Shown here: positions 1 through 5,947 of the stretch, piece after piece
Position numbering within the stretch: position 1 is the stretch's first letter
Layout of the letters: each line of letters begins with the position of its first letter
The notes under the pieces: model-generated
The model's input: only the letters and a program-made list of their open reading frames with translations
Told to the model about the DNA's origin: nothing
Databases searched by the model: none
Program-made: the position numbers and the translations under genes
Source: an uncultured Flavobacterium sp.
Lineage (GTDB): Bacteria > Bacteroidota > Bacteroidia > Flavobacteriales > Flavobacteriaceae
Length of the DNA: 5,947 bases
Reading direction: 5' to 3'
NCBI RefSeq assembly: GCF_946479975.1
Contig: NZ_CAMLIX010000271.1
Span: 1-5,947 of the forward strand

Positions 1-912
1 ATTAATCCTGCTTTTTCCACCAAAACGGGAAGTTTATCTGGTTCTTCGGCATTTTCTTGGAATCAATATTACAGAAACAGCACCTTATACAATGTGCGTT
101 ATTCTATTAGCCAGAACTATTTTCACTATGCGCCAGATGCTTCTTATTTGAGATTGAATCCGATGGTGCAGTTACGCATTCGCGAAGAAGATTTTAGAGA
201 CAATAGAAAACAATTGTTTTTGTTCCGTCAAGTTATTGTGAATCGTGAAGAAAGCGCTTATATCACTGATAACTCTAAACCTAATTATTCGATTTTTAAT
301 GCTAGATATTCCAACACAAAAACAGAATTGATCAATCATTTAAGTTTTATGACTGATTTACAATTTTCTGGCGGATTCGGGAAAGTTTCTGGAGAAATTG
401 AATACAGACGATTATTCCAAAACAATCGTAAACTAAATTTGAGATTATTTGCTGGAAGTTTCTTGTACAATAAAACAGATTCAGATTATTTTAGTTTTGG
501 CCTAGACCGTCCAACCGATTATTTGTTTGATTATAATCTTTTTGGAAGATCAGAAAACACTGGTTTTTTCAGTCAGCAGTATGTAATTGCAGAAGGCGGA
601 TTTAAATCGCAGCTTGAACCTTCTTTCACCAACAAATGGATGACGACTTTAAACGCAAGTTATGCGGTTTGGAATTGGGTAGAACTATATGGAGACATTG
701 GCTTTATGAAAAGTAAACATCAAAGTGAATTCTTTGCTTATGATACTGGAGTGCGTTTAAATCTGGTTCCAGATTACTTTGAACTTTATTTTCCAGTCTA
801 TTCTAATAACGGCTGGGAAGTATCACAGCCACATTACAATGAAAAAATACGTTTTATTATCACTTTTTCGCCAAAAACATTACTTACTCTTTTTACTCGA
901 AAATGGTTTTAA
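1..912 (+). CDS. C-terminal part of a large outer-membrane beta-barrel-like protein, probably metallopeptidase-like (5' end outside window)
   Basis: The reading frame is open from the first base, giving 303 visible residues before TAA. A GTG at position 94 is only an internal valine codon, so no start is visible and the gene begins upstream. The visible protein is rich in alternating polar/hydrophobic and aromatic stretches (for example YFHYAPDASYLRLNP, GEIEYRRLF, WVELYGDIGFM) with Asn/Asp/Gly turns, as in transmembrane beta-strands. It ends FTRKWF; a terminal aromatic residue is typical of the beta-signal read by the BAM machinery. The closing segment (DYFELYFPVYSNNGWEV, then KTLLTLFTRKWF) resembles, from memory, the tails of large flavobacterial membrane proteins annotated as gluzincin/M1-like metallopeptidases. 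The catalytic HExxH region would lie upstream and cannot be checked. A DUF5686-type carboxypeptidase-regulatory-like barrel protein is the main alternative. The outer-membrane location is fairly well supported; the peptidase role is inference. Confidence 0.6.
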   Translation: MNPAFSTKTGSLSGSSAFSWNQYYRNSTLYNVRYSISQNYFHYAPDASYLRLNPMVQLRIREEDFRDNRKQLFLFRQVIVNREESAYITDNSKPNYSIFNARYSNTKTELINHLSFMTDLQFSGGFGKVSGEIEYRRLFQNNRKLNLRLFAGSFLYNKTDSDYFSFGLDRPTDYLFDYNLFGRSENTGFFSQQYVIAEGGFKSQLEPSFTNKWMTTLNASYAVWNWVELYGDIGFMKSKHQSEFFAYDTGVRLNLVPDYFELYFPVYSNNGWEVSQPHYNEKIRFIITFSPKTLLTLFTRKWF

Positions 913-1100
913 TCAAATAAAATTTAAACAAAAACTTGCGAAATTATTAGTAATCATAAAATTTACATAAATATATCATAAAAAATATACGTAGTTTTTT
1001 GATTTTAAATACAAATAATTAAATTATATTTAGTTTAAAGAATTATGATTATTGATTGTTTTTAAGTAATTTCGCGACGTAAACATGACCCTTCAAGATT
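913..1100. other. AT-rich intergenic spacer upstream of the E1 fusion gene
   Basis: This 188-base spacer is very AT-rich and holds no convincing gene, RNA or GC-rich hairpin. No intrinsic terminator follows the upstream stop codon, so how that transcript ends is unclear. The stretch just before the next gene, from about 1070 to 1100, is noticeably less AT-rich and probably forms its short 5' leader. Confidence 0.6.
1045..1074 (+). promoter_or_regulatory. Candidate Bacteroidetes-type promoter for the E1 fusion gene
   Basis: The primary Bacteroidetes sigma factor prefers a TTG-like -33 box about 19 bases before a TAnnTTTG -7 box. Here ATG (1045-1047) is followed after exactly 19 bases by TAATTTCG (1067-1074). 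This matches seven of the nine informative positions. Transcription would start near 1080, leaving a leader of about 20 bases. A second weaker -7-like match, TATATTTA at 1025-1032, has its nearest TTG (999-1001) 23 bases upstream, which is too far. In DNA this AT-rich such matches also arise by chance. Confidence 0.28.
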
Positions 1101-3512
1101 ATGATAAAAGAAAAAAACAATACTACACTAACATTTGAAGATTTCAAAACTGAGGTATTGAACGACTATAGAATTGCTGTAACCAGCCGTGAATGTAGTC
1201 TCTTAGGTCGAAAAGAAGTATTAACAGGAAAGGCAAAATTTGGAATTTTTGGCGATGGTAAAGAAGTACCACAGCTGGCAATGGCCAAAGCTTTTAAAAA
1301 CGGTGATTTCCGTTCTGGATACTATCGCGATCAAACTTTTATGATGGCTATTGGCGAATTAACTGCTAAACAGTTTTTTGCTGGTTTATATGGTCATACC
1401 GATTTGGATTTTGATCCAATGTCTGCGGGAAGACAAATGGGCGGACATTTTGTAACGCACAGTTTAAACGAAGACGGTTCTTGGAAAGACTTAACGAAAC
1501 AAAAAAATTCAAGTTCAGATATATCTCCAACTGCAGGTCAAATGCCAAGATTACTTGGTTTGGCTCAGGCTTCTAAAATTTATAGAAACGTTGACGGAAT
1601 TACCATTAAAGACAAATTCTCTGTAAATGGAAATGAAGTAGCTTGGGGAACTATTGGAAATGCAAGTACTTCTGAAGGTTTATTTTTTGAAACTATAAAC
1701 GCTGCAGGAGTTTTACAAGTGCCAATGGTAATGAGTGTTTGGGATGATGAATATGGAATTTCGGTTCACGCTAAACATCAAACTACTAAAGAAAATATTT
1801 CTGAAATTTTAAAAGGATATCAACGCGATGAAGACGCTAAAGGTTATGAAATCTTTAGAGTAAAAGGCTGGGATTACGCCGAACTGGTTTCGACTTACGA
1901 AAGAGCCGGCGCCATTGCACGCGAAGAACATATTCCGGTTTTAATTCACGTAAATGAATTAACACAACCGCAAGGCCACTCTACTTCTGGTTCTCATGAA
2001 CGTTATAAGAATGCCGAAAGATTGGCTTGGGAAAGAGATTTTGACTGTATCCGTCAAATGCGTTTATGGATGATTGCCATTAATATTGCTTCTCCAGAGG
2101 AATTGGCAGAACTTGATTTCGAATTAAAGAAAGAAGTTCTTGAAGCCAAAAAAGAAGCTTGGAATTCGTTTATTAATCCGATTATTGAAGATCAAAAAAA
2201 TCTATTGAATTTATTGGGACAGATTGCTGAGGCAAGTACCAATCATAAAGAAAAAATTCAAAAATATATTACAGAATTAAATGCAATAAAAGCTCCTTTA
2301 AAAAAGGATATGCTTTCTATTGCCAGAAAAATTCTTCGTTTTATTGAAGTACCAAACAGCAAAGTTATTTTAGCAGATTGGATCAAAAATTTCATAGCTG
2401 AAACACAGGTAAAATTCAGCAGTAATTTACATTCTCAATCGGATAAAAATGTATTTTCTGTAGAAAAAGTTCTTCCAAAATATGCTGAAAATGCAAAACC
2501 TGATTTGGATGGAAGAATGATTCTTCGCGATAATTTTGACGCGATATTCTCTAAATATCCAGAAACTTTAATTTTCGGAGAAGATGTTGGAAACATTGGA
2601 GACGTAAATCAAGGTTTGGAAGGAATGCAGGAGAAATATGGTGAACTTCGTGTTGCCGATGTTGGAATTCGTGAAGCTACTATTATTGGGCAGGGAATTG
2701 GAATGGCTTTGAGAGGCTTACGTCCGATTGCTGAAATTCAGTATTTAGATTATTTATTGTATGCTATTCAGATCATGAGTGATGATCTAGCTACTTTACA
2801 ATATAGAACTGTTGGAAAACAAAAAGCACCGCTAATAATTAGAACCCGCGGGCACCGTTTAGAAGGAATCTGGCATTCTGGTTCTCCAATGGGAATGATT
2901 ATCAACGCGCTTCGTGGAATTCACGTTTTGGTTCCAAGAGACATGACACAAGCAGCTGGTTTTTACAACACTTTGCTAGAGTGTGACGAACCTGCTTTGG
3001 TTATTGAATGTTTGAATGGATACCGATTAAAAGAAAAAACACCGCTGAATTTTGGTGAATTTAAAACACCAATTGGAGTAGTTGAAACTTTAAGAGAAGG
3101 TTCTAATATTACTTTGGTTTCTTACGGTTCAACGTTAAGATTGGTTACGCAAGCAGCCAACGAATTAGCCGAAAAAGGAATCGAATGCGAAGTTATTGAC
3201 GTTCAATCTTTGCTTCCGTTTGATATCAACAAGGATATCGTAAAAAGTGTTGCCAAAACAAATCGTCTCTTAGTAATTGATGAAGATGTTCCAGGTGGAG
3301 CTTCAGCGTATATTTTACAACAGATTCTTGAAGAACAAGACGCTTACAAATATTTAGACAGCAAACCACAGACTTTAGCAGCAAAAGCACACAGACCTGC
3401 ATACGGAACTGATGGTGATTATTTCTCTAAACCTTCTGCTGAAGATATTTACGAGAAAATTTATGATATGATGCATGAAGTTAATCCTTCTAAATATCCT
3501 GATTTGTATTAA
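1101..3512 (+). CDS. 2-oxoacid dehydrogenase E1 component, fused alpha and beta subunits (thiamine-diphosphate dependent)
   Basis: This E1 enzyme would decarboxylate a 2-oxoacid and pass the acyl group to the lipoyl arm of an E2 partner in the cytoplasm; branched-chain 2-oxoacids are the likeliest substrate, but the sequence does not fix it. Residues about 20-340 are the alpha part: YYRDQ (74-78), GRQMGGH (110-116), the cofactor motif 186-218, and QGHSTSGSHERY (291-302) matching the conserved His/Ser loop of E1 alpha. A helical Lys/Glu-rich stretch of about 120 residues follows. The beta part spans about 466-795: FGEDVG (492-497), E525 in IREATIIG at the place of the cofactor-activating Glu, H592 in WHSGSPMG, then a transketolase C-terminal domain from about 655. 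The cofactor motif is unusual: GNA (186-188) replaces GDG and DD (215-216) replaces NN. At 803 residues it is a full two-subunit fusion. The ATG start gives a conserved-looking N-terminus but has no Shine-Dalgarno sequence, which is normal here. No E2 or E3 gene is adjacent. Confidence 0.93.
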   Translation: MIKEKNNTTLTFEDFKTEVLNDYRIAVTSRECSLLGRKEVLTGKAKFGIFGDGKEVPQLAMAKAFKNGDFRSGYYRDQTFMMAIGELTAKQFFAGLYGHTDLDFDPMSAGRQMGGHFVTHSLNEDGSWKDLTKQKNSSSDISPTAGQMPRLLGLAQASKIYRNVDGITIKDKFSVNGNEVAWGTIGNASTSEGLFFETINAAGVLQVPMVMSVWDDEYGISVHAKHQTTKENISEILKGYQRDEDAKGYEIFRVKGWDYAELVSTYERAGAIAREEHIPVLIHVNELTQPQGHSTSGSHERYKNAERLAWERDFDCIRQMRLWMIAINIASPEELAELDFELKKEVLEAKKEAWNSFINPIIEDQKNLLNLLGQIAEASTNHKEKIQKYITELNAIKAPLKKDMLSIARKILRFIEVPNSKVILADWIKNFIAETQVKFSSNLHSQSDKNVFSVEKVLPKYAENAKPDLDGRMILRDNFDAIFSKYPETLIFGEDVGNIGDVNQGLEGMQEKYGELRVADVGIREATIIGQGIGMALRGLRPIAEIQYLDYLLYAIQIMSDDLATLQYRTVGKQKAPLIIRTRGHRLEGIWHSGSPMGMIINALRGIHVLVPRDMTQAAGFYNTLLECDEPALVIECLNGYRLKEKTPLNFGEFKTPIGVVETLREGSNITLVSYGSTLRLVTQAANELAEKGIECEVIDVQSLLPFDINKDIVKSVAKTNRLLVIDEDVPGGASAYILQQILEEQDAYKYLDSKPQTLAAKAHRPAYGTDGDYFSKPSAEDIYEKIYDMMHEVNPSKYPDLY

Positions 3513-3513
3513 G

Positions 3514-3529
3514 ATTTAGATTTTAGATT
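3514..3529 (+). repeat. Left arm of an AT-rich inverted repeat behind the E1 stop codon
   Basis: ATTTAGATTTTAGATT starts two bases after the E1 TAA. Its reverse complement matches 3747-3762 at 15 of 16 positions, and that right arm abuts the kdsB stop codon. Both convergent genes therefore carry almost the same 3' sequence just after their stops. Confidence 0.7.
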
Positions 3530-3539
3530 TATATATAAC

Positions 3540-3567
3540 AAAAAACGCTCCTGATGGAGCGTTTTTT
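3540..3567. terminator. Strong intrinsic terminator, probably bidirectional, between convergent genes
   Basis: A perfect 12-bp stem is formed by six A plus CGCTCC (3540-3551) and GGAGCG plus six T (3556-3567), with the loop TGAT. On the plus strand it is a GC-rich hairpin followed by a T run, 27 bases after the E1 stop codon. Because the left flank is an A run, the minus strand reads the same way, so it could also stop kdsB transcripts that run about 195 bases past their stop codon. Confidence 0.92.
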
Positions 3568-3590
3568 ATTATTTTCACCATTATGTTTGT

Positions 3591-3664
3591 GATTTCTCCC
3601 TTCGGTCGAAATGACAAACTTTTGTCGAGCTACTTGTGAAGATCCTTCGTTCCCCGGGATGACA
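3591..3664 (-). repeat. Two related intergenic repeat units (Flavobacterium-type dispersed repeat)
   Basis: Read on the minus strand, two neighbouring units start alike. Unit A (3664 down to 3622) starts TGTCATCCCGGGGAACGAAGG and unit B (3616 down to 3591) starts TGTCATTTCGACCGAAGGGAG. Both share TGTCAT, a short C/G-rich core, CGAAGG and a following ATC. Unit A continues into CTTCACAAGTAGCTCGACAA. The stretch is richer in G+C than its surroundings and codes for nothing evident. From memory, TGTCATxxCG...CGAAGGA-type sequences are dispersed intergenic repeats in Flavobacterium and other bacteria; copy number in this genome cannot be seen from one window. Confidence 0.6.
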
Positions 3665-3677
3665 AGATTGCGGGATA

Positions 3678-3690
3678 TTTGCGACGCAAA
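3678..3690. repeat. Short perfect palindrome TTTGCG-A-CGCAAA
   Basis: Two perfect 6-base arms surround a single A. Its last base is also the first base of the larger CAAAGTT palindrome cluster, so the two form one continuous run of dyad symmetry. Confidence 0.6.
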
Positions 3691-3722
3691 ACTTTGTCAA
3701 AGTTTGAAACTTTGACAAAGTT
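3690..3722. repeat. Nested palindrome: 16-bp inverted repeat of two smaller palindromes
   Basis: AACTTTGTCAAAGTTT (3690-3705) and its perfect reverse complement AAACTTTGACAAAGTT (3707-3722) are separated by one G. Each arm also contains its own palindrome, AACTTTG and CAAAGTT around a single T or A. The DNA or RNA could thus form one long hairpin or two small ones. There is no T run beside it, so it is not a standard terminator. A dispersed intergenic element or a protein-binding dyad are the plausible readings. Confidence 0.75.
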
Positions 3723-3732
3723 CATCGTTTAC

Positions 3733-3763
3733 AATCTAAAATCAACAATCTAAAATCTAAAAT
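3733..3763 (-). repeat. AATCTAAAAT repeat run ending at the kdsB stop codon
   Basis: AATCTAAAATC occurs at 3733-3743 and again at 3747-3757, followed by an overlapping ATCTAAAAT at 3755-3763 that reaches the first base of the kdsB stop codon. The part 3747-3762 is the right arm of the inverted repeat whose left arm lies behind the E1 stop at 3514-3529. The local period of seven bases (ATCTAAA) suggests expansion by slippage. Confidence 0.65.
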
Positions 3764-4497
3764 TAAATATCTTTTAACATCGCTCTCGCTCTCTCCAAAT
3801 CTTCTGCCGTATCAATTCCAATTCCTACGTGTGTGGTTTCGACCATTTTAATACGTTTTCCGAATTCTAAATAACGTAATTGTTCCAACTTCTCAGAAGC
3901 TTCTAAAGATTTCATTGGAAGGCTGTGAAAGTCTAATAACGCCTGCTTTCTAAAAGCGTAAATTCCGATGTGCTGAAAATATCTTACTCCAACATTTTCT
4001 TCCCTCGCATACGGAATCACCGATCTTGAAAAATACAAGGCAAACTGCGATTGATCAACAACAACTTTCACATTATTAGGATTGTTGATTTCTTCTTCAT
4101 CTTTAATTTCACGCATCAACGAAGCTAGATCTACTTTTTTGTCTGCATCATTTTTAAAAACAGATAAAACCTGTGCCAAAGGCGCTGCTTCTGTAAAAGG
4201 TTCGTCTCCTTGAACATTTACGACAATATCAACATCAAGATCTGCAATGGCTTCGGCAATTCGGTCGCTTCCAGATTCGTGTTCTTTGATGCTCATAATG
4301 GCTTTTCCTCCGTTAGAAACAATTTCATCAAAAATCAAATCAGAATCGGTTACTACAAAAACATCATCAAAAAGTTCTGTTGAAACTGCCGCTTCATAGG
4401 TTCTTAAAATCACGGTTTTACCACCTAAATCCTGCATTAATTTCGCAGGAAAACGAGTTGAAGCATATCGCGCCGGAATTACAGCTATTATTTTCAT
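3763..4497 (-). CDS. kdsB: 3-deoxy-manno-octulosonate cytidylyltransferase (CMP-Kdo synthetase)
   Basis: KdsB joins CTP and Kdo to give CMP-Kdo and pyrophosphate in the cytoplasm, activating the sugar that links lipid A to the LPS core. The 244 residues match the usual family length. Visible family motifs are the N-terminal nucleotide-binding [13 protein letters not shown] (7-19, including R10 and K19), HESGSDR (73-79), NVQGDEP (94-100, D98 a probable magnesium ligand), NPNNVKVV (139-146), ALYFSR (153-158), HIGIY (176-180), EKLEQLR (202-208) and [10 protein letters not shown] (225-234, D229 the likely second metal ligand). The loop reads FPAK where E. coli has LPGK, which I believe is usual in flavobacteria. 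The ATG is chosen because the family motif begins immediately after it; the leader is A-rich (ATATAAAA) with no Shine-Dalgarno sequence. No good promoter match was found in the 105-base gap, so it may be read from the helicase gene upstream. A weak dyad, AGGAA/TTCCT, lies at 4515-4530 in its leader. Confidence 0.97.
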   Translation of the reverse strand: MKIIAVIPARYASTRFPAKLMQDLGGKTVILRTYEAAVSTELFDDVFVVTDSDLIFDEIVSNGGKAIMSIKEHESGSDRIAEAIADLDVDIVVNVQGDEPFTEAAPLAQVLSVFKNDADKKVDLASLMREIKDEEEINNPNNVKVVVDQSQFALYFSRSVIPYAREENVGVRYFQHIGIYAFRKQALLDFHSLPMKSLEASEKLEQLRYLEFGKRIKMVETTHVGIGIDTAEDLERARAMLKDI

Positions 4498-4538
4498 TTT
4501 TATATCTTATTATGAGGAAACAATATTCCTGATTATCA

Positions 4539-4602
4539 TTTTTTTTCCGCCACGAATTCACGAATTTTAAACAAAAAATTAGTGAAATTCGTGGCAAAAA
4601 AA
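4539..4602. repeat. Long imperfect hairpin repeat between the helicase gene and kdsB
   Basis: GCCACGAATT (4549-4558) pairs perfectly with AATTCGTGGC (4586-4595). The stem continues through CAC/GTG and AATTTT/AAAATT with one bulged base (A4585) and one mismatch (4562/4581), giving about 19 paired bases around the loop AAACAA. Eight T precede it and seven A follow it on the plus strand, and these can pair too. It starts immediately after the helicase stop codon. On the minus strand the hairpin is followed by A rather than T, so it is not a normal intrinsic terminator for the helicase. Similar GCCACGAATT hairpins are, from memory, frequent between Flavobacterium genes; it may stabilise or process the mRNA 3' end. 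Confidence 0.75.
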
Positions 4603-5947
4603 CTATTCTTCAAAACTTTCGTCTTTAAAACCTATCAAATATAGTTTGTTTTTTGCACGTGTCATTGCGGTGTAAAGCCACCTAATGTAATCTCGGTCAA
4701 TTCCGTTTGGGAGAAATGGCTGTTCGATAAAAACAGTGTTCCATTGCCCACCCTGCGATTTATGACACGTTATGGCGTACGAGAACTTAACTTGAAGTCC
4801 GTTAAAATATTCGTTTTCTTTTACTTTTTGAAATCTTTTGTATTTAGTCGCTTCTTCTTCATAATCTTTCATTACTTCTTCATATAAACGATTTGATTCT
4901 TCGTAAGTTAATGACGGAGATTCACTTTTTAAAGTATCTAAAAGCAATACTGTTTCAAAAGGTTTTTGATCGGGATAATCGACCATTCTGATTTTTACTT
5001 TCGCAAAAGTAAATCCGTACAACTCACTGATTCCGAAGAGTTCTAAAACTTCGATAATATCTCCATTGGCAATAAATCCAGCTTCATCAGTTTCTTTCAG
5101 CCAGAAATAATTATTTTTAACAACCATCAAAAAATCGCCTACCGAAAGTTCACTTTCTTTAAATAATATTCGGCTTCGAATCTGCTCATTATACTGATTC
5201 GCCCTTTTATTCGAACGAACAATAAAAGCGGTATCTTCAATACTATAATTACTGTAAGCCGAATTTATAGCATCCTGAATATCGTAACCATCTGTTAATC
5301 GAACAATGTCTTTAAACCTTTTTACATTAAATTTAAATTCGGTTATAAAGCTCTCTTTCAGCAATTCACGTAATTCTGTGGCGTTGTATAAAATTCCAGA
5401 ATTTTCTTCTTGACGCATTACTTCGTCTAGTTCAATATGTTCGATTTCTTTGTCGTAATGCACTCCCAAAGTCTGAATATCAAGTGCTGGACTGATGTCT
5501 AAATTTACTGGAGGCAACTGTGCTGTATCTCCTAAAAGAATCATTTTGCAGTTATTTCCAGAATACACATAATAAATTAAATCGTCTAGAAGCGAACCGC
5601 TGTCAAGAGTACTGTCTGAAATCATAGACGCCTCATCGACGATAAAAATGGTGTTTTTATGTTTGTTGACTTGTTTGGTAAAAGCCACTCCTCCACCCGA
5701 TGCTTTTTTAGGAAAATATATTTTTTTATGAATCGTAAAAGCCGAAGTATTCGAATAATTCGAAATTACTTTTGCCGCACGTCCTGTTGGCGCAAGCAGG
5801 ACAAACTTTTTATTAATGTCGCCTAAATTGTTGACAATAGTCGAAATTACAGTTGTTTTTCCTGTTCCTGCATAACCTTTCAAAACAAAAATGGTGTCAT
5901 TTTGAGGTTCGGTTAAAAAAATCGCGATTTTCTGAAAAAAAATATCC
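4603..5947 (-). CDS. RecD2/Pif1-like superfamily 1 DNA helicase, AAA-type ATPase (5' end outside window)
   Basis: This ATP-driven helicase belongs to superfamily 1B, whose RecD2, Pif1 and Dda members move 5' to 3' on single-stranded DNA; a repair or replication-restart role is inferred from the family. The frame stays open to the window edge, giving 447 visible residues; the TTG at 5881-5883 is an internal leucine, not a start, because DIFFQKIAIFLTEPQNDTIFV precedes it in frame. In visible numbering: Walker A GYAGTGKT (24-31, K30, T31), motif Ia APTGRAAK (52-59), Walker B VDEAS (103-107), motif III GDTAQLPP (139-146), VMRQ (176-179), RSNKR (244-248), CHKSQG (394-399) and motif VI YTAMTRA (425-431, probable arginine finger R430). 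Between about 268 and 383 lies an insert with beta-rich then charged helical sequence, at the place of the SH3-like 2B domain. The Walker A sits close to the visible start, so probably only 20-40 residues are missing. Comparison with RecD2 shows no long N-terminal domain, so this is a short Dda-like form. kdsB follows on the same strand after 105 bases. Confidence 0.9.
   Translation of the reverse strand, partial: DIFFQKIAIFLTEPQNDTIFVLKGYAGTGKTTVISTIVNNLGDINKKFVLLAPTGRAAKVISNYSNTSAFTIHKKIYFPKKASGGGVAFTKQVNKHKNTIFIVDEASMISDSTLDSGSLLDDLIYYVYSGNNCKMILLGDTAQLPPVNLDISPALDIQTLGVHYDKEIEHIELDEVMRQEENSGILYNATELRELLKESFITEFKFNVKRFKDIVRLTDGYDIQDAINSAYSNYSIEDTAFIVRSNKRANQYNEQIRSRILFKESELSVGDFLMVVKNNYFWLKETDEAGFIANGDIIEVLELFGISELYGFTFAKVKIRMVDYPDQKPFETVLLLDTLKSESPSLTYEESNRLYEEVMKDYEEEATKYKRFQKVKENEYFNGLQVKFSYAITCHKSQGGQWNTVFIEQPFLPNGIDRDYIRWLYTAMTRAKNKLYLIGFKDESFEE

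Noticed and set aside
94..96. GTG as start codon of the first gene
   Set aside because: The same frame is open and protein-like back to base 1, so this is an internal valine.
779..970. Plus-strand open frame of 63 codons
   Set aside because: It overlaps the end of the barrel gene in another frame, runs into AT-rich spacer and gives low-complexity Lys/Leu/Phe-rich sequence without family features.
952..1050. Inverted 8-mers AATCATAA (952-959) and TTATGATT (1043-1050)
   Set aside because: They are short, AT-only apart from one base pair, and 83 bases apart; expected by chance in this composition.
1251..1259. GDG tripeptide at E1 residues 51-53 as the thiamine-diphosphate motif
   Set aside because: It is near the N-terminus and lacks the downstream EG...N...NN pattern at the right spacing; the real motif is the variant GNA...DD at 186-216.
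1366..1548. Minus-strand open frame of 60 codons
   Set aside because: It lies wholly inside the well-supported E1 alpha coding region on the opposite strand and has no recognisable protein features.
3513..3765. CRISPR array
   Set aside because: The repeats are short, diverged, of several unrelated types and unevenly spaced, with no unique spacers between identical repeats.
4539..4602. Intrinsic terminator for the helicase gene
   Set aside because: On the minus strand the hairpin is followed by GG and a run of A, not T.
5881..5883. TTG as start codon of the helicase gene
   Set aside because: In-frame coding sequence typical of the family continues upstream to the window edge, and a start here would leave almost no residues before Walker A.

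Overview
The window looks like chromosomal DNA from a member of the Flavobacteriia, most likely Flavobacterium or a close relative. It is visibly AT-rich, its start codons lack Shine-Dalgarno sequences and have A-rich leaders, and the protein sequences closely resemble flavobacterial families as I remember them. This assignment rests on recognition, not on a database search.

Layout: (1) 1-912, plus strand: the 3' end of a large gene whose visible part looks like an outer-membrane beta-barrel; it is probably the tail of a membrane metallopeptidase-like (gluzincin/M1-like) protein. (2) 913-1100: an AT-rich intergenic stretch with a weak Bacteroidetes-type promoter candidate. (3) 1101-3512, plus: an 803-residue fusion of the alpha and beta subunits of a thiamine-diphosphate 2-oxoacid dehydrogenase E1. 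(4) 3513-3762: a convergent intergenic region with a strong, probably bidirectional terminator, two related intergenic repeat units, a chain of three palindromes, and an AT-rich inverted repeat lying directly behind both stop codons. (5) 3763-4497, minus: kdsB, CMP-Kdo synthetase. (6) 4498-4602: a spacer mostly filled by a long imperfect hairpin repeat. (7) 4603-5947, minus: a RecD2/Pif1-like superfamily 1 helicase, cut at its 5' end by the window edge.

The genes are housekeeping-like: central carbon or branched-chain amino acid catabolism, LPS inner-core precursor synthesis and DNA metabolism. They do not form one obvious pathway. The helicase and kdsB point the same way and may be co-transcribed, but the 105-nt hairpin-bearing gap makes that uncertain. 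I see no defence system, mobile-element gene, CRISPR array or RNA gene. The points most worth a second look are the Asp/Asn exchange at the cofactor-metal motif of the E1 enzyme and the dense non-coding repeats between the convergent genes.
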